A DNA stretch of 20,211 nt from Mnemiopsis leidyi (taxonomy: Eukaryota; Ctenophora; Tentaculata; Lobata; Bolinopsidae): NCBI GenBank assembly GCA_000226015.1, contig JH155468.1, positions 79,255 through 99,465 of the forward strand, in the 5' to 3' direction. The position numbers and the translations under genes were made by a program. The notes under the pieces were generated by a model. The model had not been told where the DNA came from. It worked only from the letters and a program-made list of their open reading frames with translations, and made no database searches. Below are positions 1 through 11,000 of the stretch, one piece after another (the first letter of the stretch is position 1; each line of letters opens with the position of its first letter).

Positions 1-1
1 A

Positions 2-217
2 ATAAAGAGGCGGAGCTCAAGACTTGACAATGATTTCTTTATGTTAAAAAAGCCTTCTAAATGCAACTTTTCTCGGAGTGACGCAGCATTTTCTCATAGT
101 GGGCCTGAAATATGGAACAGTTTACCTTATGAGTTAAGATCTCTTTCTTCAGTTGATATCTTTAAATCTAGACTGAAGACCCACTTTTTTAACCTTGCTT
201 TTGAAGATGTTGAGTGA
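2..217 (+). mobile_element. 3' end of a non-LTR (LINE-type) retrotransposon reverse-transcriptase ORF, 5' truncated by the window edge
   Basis: The frame starting at base 2 is open to a TGA at 215-217 and gives 71 residues. It contains the stretch FSHSGPEIWNSLPYELR followed by FKSRLKTHFFNLAF. The pattern GPxxWNSLP...FKxxLKTHLF is typical of the region after the catalytic domain of animal CR1/L2/RTE-type reverse transcriptases, just before the ORF stop. The catalytic part would lie left of the window. An AT-rich tail ends in a TTTATTTATT-type simple repeat at about 322-350, which could be the 3' end of the element. I infer an old insertion; the clade cannot be set from this short tail. Confidence 0.75.
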
Positions 218-872
218 ATAGTCTTAGCTAACAATTAGGCTTTTTGCATAGGTCACGCTTAAATAGTTTCCTATTATTTTCTTAAATAATATGTGCGACT
301 GTAGCGTGTTATAAAAACTAGAATTTATTTATTATTTATTTATTTATATTGAAGAACTTTCTACTTTGACCATTGGTACATATTTTCGATTTAAACATCA
401 TGAGCATTATATGGCAAATTTCTTTTGTATGTTTCTCGGTTAATTTATTCTGCATGTCTAGAGGGACAGACACTGCTGAGTAAAAGATTTTCATCTTAAT
501 AGTAGTGTTATTAAATGTCAACTTTAATTAATAATTAATCCAAATAATTGAAATGACCATTAATTTGAACACAAATCTCAAGTTTTAAAATCGAATTTAA
601 AGACCCAGCTTTATTTTATCCACAATATTAGCCATTAAACAACGTTCATCTTCAAGAATTTTGTTCATATTATCTGCTGATTCATTAAATAGTTCAAAGA
701 TTCAAAGTCGGAAGAAATCATCATGAGCAAAATTTGGAGTTCTCCCCAAATTTCTTGAACATAAAAAGCACTAAATCCTTCATAATCCCATTTTAGAAGT
801 AATGGTGAATGTTTTTAGGCAATCCACCCATTTAGCTTTGGAGTATGCAAACCTCAAAGGATCAACAAAACA

Positions 873-1076
873 TAAAGTTAGGGAATTGCCTGAAAATAAG
901 CTAAAAATGAATGTCACAAATGTTTTATTGATCATCTCAATATAACTCTAAAGAGAATCCTGACAAAAACGATTAAAAGTTAGGTAATTGCCTGAAAATA
1001 AGCTAGAAATGAATGTCACAAATGTTTTATTGATCATCTCAATATAACTCTAAAAATAATCCTGAGGAATACAATG
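873..1076. repeat. 102-bp tandem duplication, two copies
   Basis: Two near-identical copies lie head to tail. Landmark words repeat at exactly 102 bp: AGTTAGG at 876 and 978, and TATAACTCTA at 941 and 1043. Differences are few, for example GGGAATTG against GGTAATTG and AAGCTAAAAATG against AAGCTAGAAATG, so the duplication looks fairly recent. No coding function is evident. Confidence 0.9.
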
Positions 1077-1476
1077 AAAAGCTTCGATTCGAAAGCACAT
1101 TTCAATCCACTTTTGATACTTTAACCTTAACTCCTCACCTTCCCTTTTATACATCTAACACTGCTCACACAAAATAATTGAAAAGCCTAACAACATGTTC
1201 TTTAACTCAAAAGAAGACAGTAGCTCTAAAAATATCTTGAAACTCCGGCCTTTCACCACAATTCTTCTCTAAATCTGCAGTAGAATGTAGATCCCTAATG
1301 GCAAAAAATAGGGAATCTGGGAATCTGATTCCTAGCCAAAAGTGTTAGATAAAAAGCCAAAAAGTAAACAACTGGCAGGATTTTGGAGATAGCACAATAT
1401 CTAGCTTGACTGAGTCCGTCATTCTAATACGTTCCTTAAATGCTGATTTGGAAAAGTTGTGTGCTTTTTAAGTTGA

Positions 1477-1575
1477 GCCGCGCTTCCCAGTTCTAGCCAT
1501 ATATTCCTTGTTCTAGCCACAACCATGGCTAGATCTGGGAATGCGCTTCCCAGGGCTTTTTCTGGGAAGCGCGGC
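1477..1575. repeat. Compound inverted repeat (three-armed hairpin)
   Basis: The 14-mer GCCGCGCTTCCCAG at 1477-1490 is perfectly complementary to CTGGGAAGCGCGGC at 1562-1575. A nested 11-bp perfect hairpin pairs GCGCTTCCCAG (1543-1553) with CTGGGAAGCGC (1562-1572) across an 8-nt loop. A third pairing joins 1481-1500 with 1525-1546, including perfect TCTAGCCAT/ATGGCTAGA, around a 24-nt loop. The arms are clearly more GC-rich than their surroundings. This could be the end of a foldback or MITE-like element, or a hairpin-forming transcript. It lies about 65 bp before the tRNA-like relic, so both may belong to one element. Confidence 0.8.
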
Positions 1576-1635
1576 GCATGGCTTGAATTACAATAGCTAT
1601 GCGTATAAGACTATAATGACTACTTTTAAGAACAT

Positions 1636-1708
1636 GACGTGGTGGCCGAGTGGTTAAGGTGCCGGCTCTAGGGTGAGGAGACCCGAGTTCGATGCCCAGT
1701 CGGGGCAT
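1636..1708 (+). mobile_element. tRNA-like relic (SINE head or tRNA pseudogene) with A and B boxes
   Basis: TGGCCGAGTGGT at 1643-1654 matches the RNA polymerase III A box and the D-arm of Ser/Leu-type tRNAs. GAGTTCGATGCC at 1685-1696 is close to the B-box/T-loop consensus GGTTCGANNCC. The spacing fits an internal Pol III promoter. I cannot fold a proper acceptor stem or anticodon arm, and the T-stem does not pair in the normal register, so it does not look like a working tRNA. A tRNA-derived SINE head or a decayed tRNA gene is the better reading. Confidence 0.55.
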
Positions 1709-2443
1709 TATTTCCAATAGCTTTTTTTGATAACATTACTTCCACAGTCTAACTATTGCTGTTTTTCCTGTTACTTGATTATGCTTGCTAATACCGCTAC
1801 TAGGCCATCTTACTTGTTACTGTTATGAAATAGGCCATGTGAACGAGAGCGGAATTAGCAAAAAAGCCAAAATGAGCCTGTGAATTCGCATTCCTAGCCA
1901 ATTTTAAAATTTATGCCACTGGGAGTAGATCCGAAATCAAAATTGATTATATATCTGAACTATAATAAGCATCTTCTGTTATCTGCAGTATGTAAGAATT
2001 TCAGATTTGTTTTACATTGCTTGCCAGTTTTGGTCCCTGAATTGCTTGTGTGCTTTTCTACTTAATCTGTTGATCATGCCTGAAAGAAGTTACATCTGCA
2101 TTTGCATTTGTTACACATGCCCCCAGTTTTACTGAAGTGGGAAATTTCGAGATTTTTGATCTTTTAACTGAGACCCTTTTCATTTGAAGCTCAATCACAG
2201 TTCCTGGTTAAAAACTGTATCATGATTGTTAGGAATTTAGTCTTGCTTCAATAGAATCGAATATATCATATTTTTCCCAACAGAAGTTTGCTATTATGAC
2301 TGACCAAGTATAATAATTACAATTACAAGTATAATAAATTTTATAATTGTTTGTTCTAAAATGAAAGATCTTAATTTGCAATTATTAGTGTTGAGATTGT
2401 AACTATTCACAATATTAACCTTCATTCAAATATAGAGCAACCC

Positions 2444-4324
2444 ATGGTTCAAGACAACCCATACAATCCCTATGAAGGATATGATGGAAAAAATGATGTA
2501 AGGTTCTACACCAAGTCAGGCATCTTTGGAGCATGGAAGGCTCGTGCAATGCAATACATCAGCGAAAAGGTATATTAACTATCTTTAAAGCTTCTTTTTG
2601 CTTACATTTTTATCTGCATTATGGCATTTATTTTCATCTCAGATCTAACTGATGTCACTAATTGCTATTGCAATTTTAATTATAAACCATGATTGTTTCC
2701 TTAGTTTTGGCATATACCTTAACTGGCTTAGTTTTGTTATTCTACAATATTAAAATGTATGCTGATGTACATATGAACATATACTTCAGGATCCTTGGAA
2801 AACATACACCTCAGTAGATGAAAACAAATTTCACTGGACATGGGGACATCTCTGGGATGTAAGAATTTAACTGTTACATTTATTCTTGCCCACATAGCTT
2901 AGGAAAATTTAAATGTTTTGGAGAGTTTTTAAACACCAAACTTGTCTTTGCACTATTTTAAAATAAACCTCCTGTGATTATAGTTACTTTTCTTTATGTT
3001 TATAAATCATAACTATTTATGCATGCAATTTATTTAAAATAGAACTAGACTTAATGTGAGACAGAAATGTATTCTGGAGTTTAGCTGTAGTTTATAAGTT
3101 ATCCATGCATAAGTTATGGCATAATTTTTGTGCACATCCTGAATACTTTTAATTTATTGTTAAATTATTCGTTTGCTAATGAAATTTTGTGGGACACATA
3201 GGTCATAGTCTTCTTCCTAGGATCCTGTTGGAACGTTCATAGGAAGAAAAACTCTGACAGAAAGTGAGATTGAGGAGCAACTAAGATGGAAAGATAAATC
3301 AGAAGTTGCCAAGTAAATAAAATTTGGTGTCTTTTATTGACCAACGGATTTTATGAAGTCACATTCTTAGCTGTTTCATTTCCGTACATAATGGCATGGT
3401 TACAGTTGTTCTTTTACAACTTTCTAAACTTTGAATCCCTACATCATGTCTGATGCCGTTGGATTTTTGGTTATTTCAACTAAAACATACTGTATTGGAT
3501 TTTCTTTAAAGGGTGTTTTCTTTTACCTCACTCCCTTGTATTGCTTCCTGTAACCTTTGTCTCCCCTCAGCTTCATCAAGAAAGAGTCTGATTACATGCG
3601 CATCATGCCTAGCGCTGGTACTGAAAGAGGTGGCAGTCAGATTTACCATCCGAATCAGCTCGAGAAGAACATAGTACATTCGCGCATAATAAACAACTTC
3701 CAGCAGCCCATGGAGGTTGAAGGGGAGAACCATTATGAGAGGAGAACTCAGTTTGATATGTAAGTTACATTGTTACAGGATCCCTAAGGGATTCTGTAAT
3801 CATAGGCATACATTATAATAAGCCTTCTTATCGAATGCCACTGAATGCTCTAAATTTCGCTAAAAAACTTTCAGAAACTACATTTGGCACCTCCTTACGT
3901 TTGGCCACTATAAGTACGACCCTTATGAGTGCAAATCTGTTGCTCCAGGTATGTCACGTTCACATTTTACTTCGACTCACTGTGTAACATAAATCACAAT
4001 TTATAATCTAGCTCGGTAAGTTTTTGTCCCTATGATCTCGTTTAAATTGATCAGCAGGAGAATCAGGAGTCCATGTAAACTTTCTTCTCAGGTAGAACTG
4101 CATATCCGGGAGGTGACATGATAATCGAAAAGCCAGTGCGCGGTCCCAACATCCGGGGCCGATATGCCCGAGATCTGCGGGGTGACAAAGATGTGCTGTA
4201 CGAGTTCACCAATACAAGCGACATGAGCCACCTTGGTTCGGACCTCGGCAGTAAAGGGTACGCCAACAAAGTGGGACATTTGTTAATCAAGAACAAATTC
4301 TTAAACAAGGAATCCCTGGACTGA
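2444..4324 (+). CDS. Unrecognised 260-residue protein, six exons
   Basis: Exons are 2444-2569, 2790-2858, 3221-3312, 3571-3759, 3875-3948 and 4092-4324. All have GT...AG borders and matching phases, total 783 nt and end at TGA 4322-4324. The ATG at 2444 opens MVQDNPYNPYEGYDG. The protein is soluble-looking, rich in Trp, Tyr, Asn and charged residues, and has no obvious signal peptide or membrane segment. Conspicuous stretches are FYTKSGIFGAWKARAMQYI, FHWTWGHLWDDPVGTFIGRK, YIWHLLTFGHYKYDPYECK and a basic GRTAYPGG...RGPNIRGRYARDLRG region. The recurring short Trp/Tyr/Pro-Gly motifs resemble, only in style, structural proteins that wrap filaments; this is a weak inference. An extra upstream exon is possible because an acceptor-like TATAG ends at 2435. 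The exon structure is convincing; the function is unknown to me. Confidence 0.85.
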
Positions 4325-5037
4325 ATGTGATGTGGCTTCTTGCAGAGGGACCAAATTTAATTAACTCGCATACAAGTTCTCCTAATAAGACAGTTACTAA
4401 ACTTTAGGGTTCGTTAATTTATTCATTGTTGTTTTAAGTGAGGTCATTTCCGGTTGGTTTAAAGTTTCATGGCTACGGTATAATATAACGTGATGTTGAT
4501 TGAGATCTACAAAGTGCACATTGTACATAAACTACCATTTTGATGAGTTAAATGTGTATGTATTATCACCATGTACATTGAACACTGCATTGCAATACGT
4601 TCTCGCTCAACCTAACAGAATATTACATAAAAACACTACGTCTTGGGTACAGAAACTTTAAAGCTCAATTGTAGACGCTCACCTTAGGGCGTATTAGCCA
4701 ATTCATCAAGTTTCTGTGTAATCACGTAATTACCAGGTAATTAGTAATTGCACCGTTATTATCGGGTAATTAGTTGGCTTAACGTAATAATTGGCTTTAT
4801 AGTTTCAAGATTTTGGTTTATATGCTGAATTTTGTCAAAACTGGTTTTACTGCCGTTTTAGAGAATTACTTTCTTAGGATAACAGAATGAATGCTAATTT
4901 GAATTTCTATCAAATATTTACCTACATTTGGAGCTCCATGTATAATGCTAAGTACCCCACGGCTGATCACACAACCTAAACTCACATATCACAGGATCAT
5001 GTCAATAGATGAAGTAGAGAGATGGCAGTGATAGTTT
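4325..5037. other. Intergenic region between gene 1 and gene 2, with GTAATTAC-rich patch and upstream ATGs
   Basis: This 0.7-kb stretch holds the 3' UTR of gene 1 and the 5' region of gene 2. I find no canonical AATAAA after the gene 1 stop. At about 4718-4800 there is a cluster of GTAATTA/TAATTAC words, the type of core bound by homeodomain proteins, though in AT-rich DNA this may be chance. Just before gene 2, CACATATCACAG ending at 4994 could be a splice acceptor for a 5' UTR exon. It is followed by several upstream ATGs. Confidence 0.5.
4999..5031 (+). other. Upstream ORF (10 codons plus stop) ahead of the PHF21-like start
   Basis: ATG at 4999 opens MSIDEVERWQ and stops at TGA 5029-5031, six bases before the main ATG at 5038. 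Two more upstream ATGs are present: one at 5008 (ATG AAG TAG) and one at 5022, whose 15-codon frame overlaps the main start. If the transcript begins upstream of 4999, these would be expected to reduce initiation at 5038. An in-frame TAG at 5032-5034 closes the main frame directly before its ATG. Confidence 0.4.
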
Positions 5038-8000
5038 ATGGCAAAGCTATACATAACCTCACCAATTAACAACGATAGCTTATATCGTCCTGTAACCCTG
5101 GATACCGACACTACCAGTAGCCCCCTTGCTGACAGTTTAGATAATCACCATGGTAACACCCAGGTGATAATAGCGGGTAAAACCGACAATGAGGTCATTA
5201 AAACTGATAAAATTGACAATGATGGCATCAAAACCGATAAAATCGACAATGAGGCCATCATCTCTGATAGCACTGATAAACAAGTCGTTGTAGCTAGTGA
5301 AGCTGAAAACAAAGCTGATAAGGCTAACAATGATGAAGCGATTGTTGGTGATAATACTGATAATGATGAACTAGTTATTGGTGAAAGGACCGATAATGAC
5401 GAAGTGGTTATTGGTGATAAGACTGATAAGGACGTAAATATTGCTGATAAGAACAACCTCACCCCAGATAAGGTTGATGAATGTAGTTTTGATAGAGATA
5501 ATTCTATCGAGTATGTGAAAACAGTGAGTGTTCCACACAGTCTTGAAACGAAAGACAGCATGCAGAAAACAGATGATTCTGTAAAGGATTTATCTGAGGT
5601 GGTTGAAATGGAACAAGAAGTGTCAGATCGGTCGGTTTTAACAATTTTACCCAGCGAACTTTCAGTAGAGAAATCAGACATTCCAATTATTAAATTGTCA
5701 GAAAAATCAAACGAGGAAGCCAAAAGCAACTTTCAGAATCCCCTTTCAGTCCCTTCCACTGCGCCTCAGTCTGACGACATCACAGCTGCTGCTGAAAAAC
5801 TGAACGAAGTCTTACTTTCTGAGAGTGGCAGTGTGGCCCCACATTCATCGACCCAACAAAAGGTCAACATCAGCGATATCGTCGTCATACCGGACGAAAG
5901 TCCAACTCATGTCGAGCCGAAGTCAAGCTCAAACACACTGCCTTCCCTGTCCCAGAGCGCTGTTTCCGCGCAATCACAAAATACGACACTTCAAACCCAA
6001 ACCAGTGCCAACTTTCCCTCTGCGATACCTCAAAATCCAGAACACACTGTCAGTAATTCTCATCCTGTTTCTGTGATCACCTCAAATATCGGCAACTCCA
6101 CTGCCATGCCACACATGACCAGCTTGCAGCAATCCTTCATACAAAAACTTATCCCTTCTTTAATAAACCTCAACAAGCCAGACAACACAGCTACCAGCCT
6201 CGCTCAACCTGCTGCCATCCCTGCGCTGATACCTGCACAGAGTCTCAGTACAGTCGCGTCTACTGCAGGACAAAGTACGGGTAGTGTTCACGGTGGAATT
6301 ACAGGATCTGCAGCTGGACAATCCAGTTTTGGAGTAAGGGCTGCTAAATCTAACGGTGTCATCACAATTGACGATGACGACGACCTTGTAGTCACGCAGG
6401 TATTTATAAAAGCAGCCCGGGGGTCTATAGTAGTGTTTAATGATACATTGTTATACAAAAGTTTGCGAAATACGCTAATATCACATTGTGTTGTGTATAA
6501 TAGTAATTAGTATCACAATTTTGTTTTGTTTTACGCCTTTTTGTGCAACACCTAGGCCATGTAACATTACTATTCATTACATGTAACGCTACCTAATCTA
6601 CACAACACGCCACAAAGCTAGGAGATAATGCACTATGTAACAGGTGATAAAGCCAGGGGCACCTACTGCTGCAGCCCCTAACGCCGCCCCCGTATCTCGT
6701 AACGACAGCTTGTTCCAGCTTGTCTCCAAGATAAAGAGCATGGTGGACCCTACCGCTGCAAGCCAGCCCAAACTCAGACAACTTCAACAGACCCTCGCAT
6801 CTCTTATCAAGGTAGTGAATCACGTGTTTTCTTTACATCACGTGATTTGTAATAAGTTACATATCGTTAGGAATGTTACATGTACAAGGAGTATTTTGTA
6901 GGAATGAAAGGCACGAGGGAGGGGGGGTTGTTGTACAAGTTGCAAATAAGGTGTAGTACTGGATAGTAGAGTTCCATTCTGTTTGAGTTGTATGACTAGA
7001 AATATGTTTCACCACGGCTCCACGAATTGTTGTCACTCACGTCACAACTGTCTCGTGTATGTAGGATGTAGAATATTGTACAAAGAAGAATGCCATGGCA
7101 GTGTAATAGGTAGAAAACCGGGGGGCACGCAACGACTGCTTCGCACTATTACCAAACTTGCTCTAACTTGATAGTTCTTGACTTGAAGTTCTGCTGGAAA
7201 GTACACTGTACTTTATTTAAGGATGATTTGAGCTCCAAGTAAAGCTCTAACTAAAGCTCTAACTAAAGATCTAACTAAAGCCCTAAAGACAGAAGTTATA
7301 CTTCAAAATACAAATGAATTGTAGGGTTGTGTTATCTGGTACGAACAGTGAGAATGTAGACAACCAACACGGCCTAACTAATCACCAATGCAAAAAAGTT
7401 GTATGGCGGTAGAATTCCTACTTTAATCAAAAATCGTTCTAACCGAAATTTTTCTGAAGACCAAAATTTGAATTCAATTTCAGTTGCAATTTTAAATTTT
7501 TCGGTTGAAACTATTGCTTTCGTCTAAAATCGGACATTATTTTGCGGTTCAGAACTGATGTTTCGGTTAGAAACTGATGTTTCAGTCTTCATATTGATGT
7601 GAGTTTTCGGCTAGATCCTGATTATTCGGTTAGAAATTTATGTTTCGATCAAGAAATGGGTTGACACCCAAAAATCGCCTCCAACCAAAAAATTCTTCTG
7701 ACCGAAATTTCCGAAATCGTCCTTCCAGTAAAAAAAACTTTTTTGCACCTATGTTAAACTAATAAATCTTCAACCTTCAGAATCAGGGTCTAAGCCGTAA
7801 CATGCTTGATAATCCTCAAGAACAACTGCAGCAAACTAGCACAGCCCCTACCACTCAGACTAACTTTTTACAACAACAACAACAACAAGCACGAGTGTCC
7901 TCACAAGTACAACAGCAATTACAACAACAACAACAACAAGTACTTCAACCCTCCTCTTTTAGGGTTCATCAGGTAATGTTAGTAATTGAATCCTAGCGTT

Positions 8001-11000
8001 ATCTGTAGTAAATTATATCCTAGATACTACTTCGCTTCTTACCCAATGAATACACAAAATCGATTACTTTCAGGATGTGCAACCCAGCGTATCGACTGCC
8101 CAAAGACAAGGGCTTCAACCTCAACAGATACCTCAAAGACAGCTTCAAGCTCTCCTGCAACAAGCCATAGCTAATAGAACTCAAGTAAGTGCATACAAAA
8201 CAAGTGTACATCAAGTACAAATCAAGTTGAATCACTCTAAACAGTGCTTAAAATCAACTTCGAATTATCGCCCTTATTCGTTTACAAGAAATATGCCTTC
8301 CAGAAGTTCTATCATCAATATATGAAAATATAAACTCAACCTCCGTACGTGCAGGCGCAGCAACAAGCAGTTCAACAGCACGTGCTCCAACCATATAAAC
8401 CACACCCAACCCACCAACAGCAACAACAGCGCGCTAGTGTGCACGTCGCATCATCCTCTTCCACTACCACTGGGCTTGGGGGAAATTCCAGCAATGTTGT
8501 TCAGCAGCTCCTTCAGGTCAGTTAAGAAGAGTGTTCTCACATTAATCAATCATTTTGTTCTTAAAAATTTACGTTGGCTTTGTCTGTGGTTCGTGAAATT
8601 CCTTTAAAATGTTTTTTGATATATTCATACGTTTTAAACACAAGGAATGTTTTTATGATAAGAATTATCTCTTCATCTTTGCCTATGGTTAATTGTACCA
8701 TTCTCTCGCCCTTCGGGGTGTAGACACAAGAATCCAATCTTTGGGCAGTGGATCTTTGCGGTCCACTCCTAGCTAAATGCTGTAACCCGTTCCACAATAA
8801 TTAAGGACCTGCAACTGCAGGCTAGTTTGCAAATGCATGTTGCTCTTGAGTTGATTTCCTGAACAGAACGGGCGTGACCCCTCATTTGATTGTTTCTATT
8901 TCCAATCCACAAAAACTTAGAAATCCGCCAATCCTAGAGGAGTGCCCTAAGGGCGTTCGTCGATGCAATCTTCTTCGGTCGGCTCAGTCGAACGACCGGG
9001 AAGCCTTGATAGAGGGTTAAATGAGGAGGGTCTCCGTTAATATATATGGAATCTTCCAGGATCGGAGCCCCTTCAGTATAATTGTAAAAGCCTGGGTACA
9101 GGTGCGAAAAATACAAATACAAATACATTGGTGCGGCGATTAGGTACACTTAAACGGCCTAAACAATTGTGTTTAAAAATCGGATAATTGTTTATGAGTC
9201 GCATAAGAAACTGAGTTCAACGTGGTTTTTGGTATCCTCTTCTTGACTCGGGTGATAGACATAGGATTTGTAGGGGGGTTGACATTGATAGACATAGGAT
9301 TTGAATAGCAATTCATCCAAAAAAATTACGTGTGCTTTGTCTGTGGATCGTGATATTCCTTTTTAGATATTACTTACGTTTTAAAGTTTAAACACAAGGA
9401 ATGTTTTTTATAATAAGAATTATCTCTAGGGGTCCTTCAATTGCAGGCTAAGACCGAAAATTTGCAAATACATGTTTGTGATATTAACTATTAGTCATTC
9501 GTTTCAAACACAAGGATTTTTTTTATGATCAGAATAGTATCTACATTCACTTTACCCCCTTAATCTGTGCCATGCTCTCGGAGCTGCCACTCCAAATGAC
9601 AAAATTTCTACTATCTTTGGATAGTGGGTCTTTGCGATCCACTCATAAGTAAACCCTGTGAACCGTTTCACAAGAATCTATGAACTACTAAAGCAGACAA
9701 AATTTCGCAAATATTTGTTACGTTTAAGTTGATTATCTGAACAAAATAGGTGTGATCTATCATGTGCTTGTTTCTCTTTCTAATTGATAAAACTACACTT
9801 TCCTAGGCTGTGATGAGTAAACAACAGCAACAACAGCAACAGCAACAGGTCCTGAAACAACAGCTACTGTCACAAAAACAGAGACCTTCTAGTTCAACCG
9901 GCCAGTTTAACCACGCCTCTACCATTACTTCACAGGTACTTCCATACTTAACTTCCCTTAAACGCCAGGCGCTTGACAACGCCACAAGCACTTGACAACG
10001 CCAAGAGCGCTTGACAACGCCAAGAGCGCTTGACAACTCCAAGAGCCCATGACAACGTCGCAGCACTTGACGACACTGAGGCTCTTATTAAAACAGTGAA
10101 ATTTGGGCAAGATTTTTGCATGAGCTTGTCGAGTATTGATGTCATGTGTGATTTGCTTTTATTGAATCGTTTTATAAACTGAACTTGACCTTGTCACTTT
10201 GAATTTGGTAGAATAGAAAGCATTACATCGAAGCATGGATCAATTGTCATGTCCAGAATTAAAGATTATCTTCTCTAATTTTATAGATGAGGGAATATAT
10301 CGTACTTGATTATGTTATTTATGTACAACTTGTAAATGAGCATTATTTGAAATACCCAATTTTTAAATCAATAAATCGATTCCACCCCAGAACCAGAACC
10401 AGCACTTAATGTTGATAGAAAACGCCTTAAAAGGTTCAAACCCAAACCTCGCAGCAAACTTCAAAACTCTTCAGGTACTATAATTACCTTATTCGTATCG
10501 TAATGGATGTATTTTGTCATACATCATAATTTATAAAACATCGGTGCTGCTAAGACTACACTCAAATTTTAACTATAAGTCAACATTAGCTATTAAAAAC
10601 CTCTGCGCTTAGGTATACAAGTATATAAATTGCAATGGCGAAATTATTTTCATCGTTCTTTTAAACAACTTAAATTCGGTGACGACAACAATGACGACAA
10701 CCCTCGTACCTTAACAGGGTAGCAATGTCATGTAGAATAGAACGTGATGCGACCTCTATAAACCTTTGATCTTCAGGACCAATTGAAGGCTAAGAGTTCA
10801 AACCCGGCAGATATCAAGAATGAACTGACAGCGATAATTTCAAACGTATTAAGGTTACGCAACTCTCAGCAACAAATGGGTAAGTTCTTGCTATCTCGTG
10901 TTTCTTTGTCATACGATTCTGTTGCTTTGCTTTGTTGTCTTGAACTTTTGCTTCTGTTTTTTTACGAATACGAATGTTCTTTTCTGACTTGGCTTCGTAA

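Larger units (their letters stand above)
218..2443. other. Intergenic AT-rich region upstream of gene 1
   Basis: I see no convincing protein-coding exon here; short ORFs on both strands lack recognisable motifs. The stretch holds the retroelement 3' tail, a TTTA-rich simple repeat near 322-350, a 102-bp tandem duplication, a compound hairpin and a tRNA-like relic, listed separately. The last few hundred bases probably hold the promoter or 5' UTR of the gene starting at 2444. A possible acceptor (TATAG, ending at 2435) lies just before that start, so an upstream non-coding or coding exon cannot be excluded. Confidence 0.6.

Noticed and set aside
1636-1708. Functional tRNA gene
   Set aside because: A and B boxes are present, but acceptor stem, anticodon arm and T-stem do not pair properly.
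1529-1717. 62-codon minus-strand open frame
   Set aside because: It runs across the hairpin and tRNA-like relic, so it is better explained by those structures.
5145-5729. 194-codon open frame on the minus strand
   Set aside because: It is the antisense shadow of the repetitive acidic exon. Repeated GAT/AAT codons read as Ser/Leu-rich sequence on the other strand, and no family motif is seen.
7802-7996. Separate small Gln-rich genes starting at internal ATGs
   Set aside because: Each Gln-rich open frame is bounded by an acceptor and a donor in phase with its neighbours, so they are exons of the PHF21-like gene.
9803-10145. Minus-strand open frames of 87 and 65 codons with Cys and Leu runs
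   Set aside because: They are antisense to the CAA/CAG glutamine exon and the 19-bp array.
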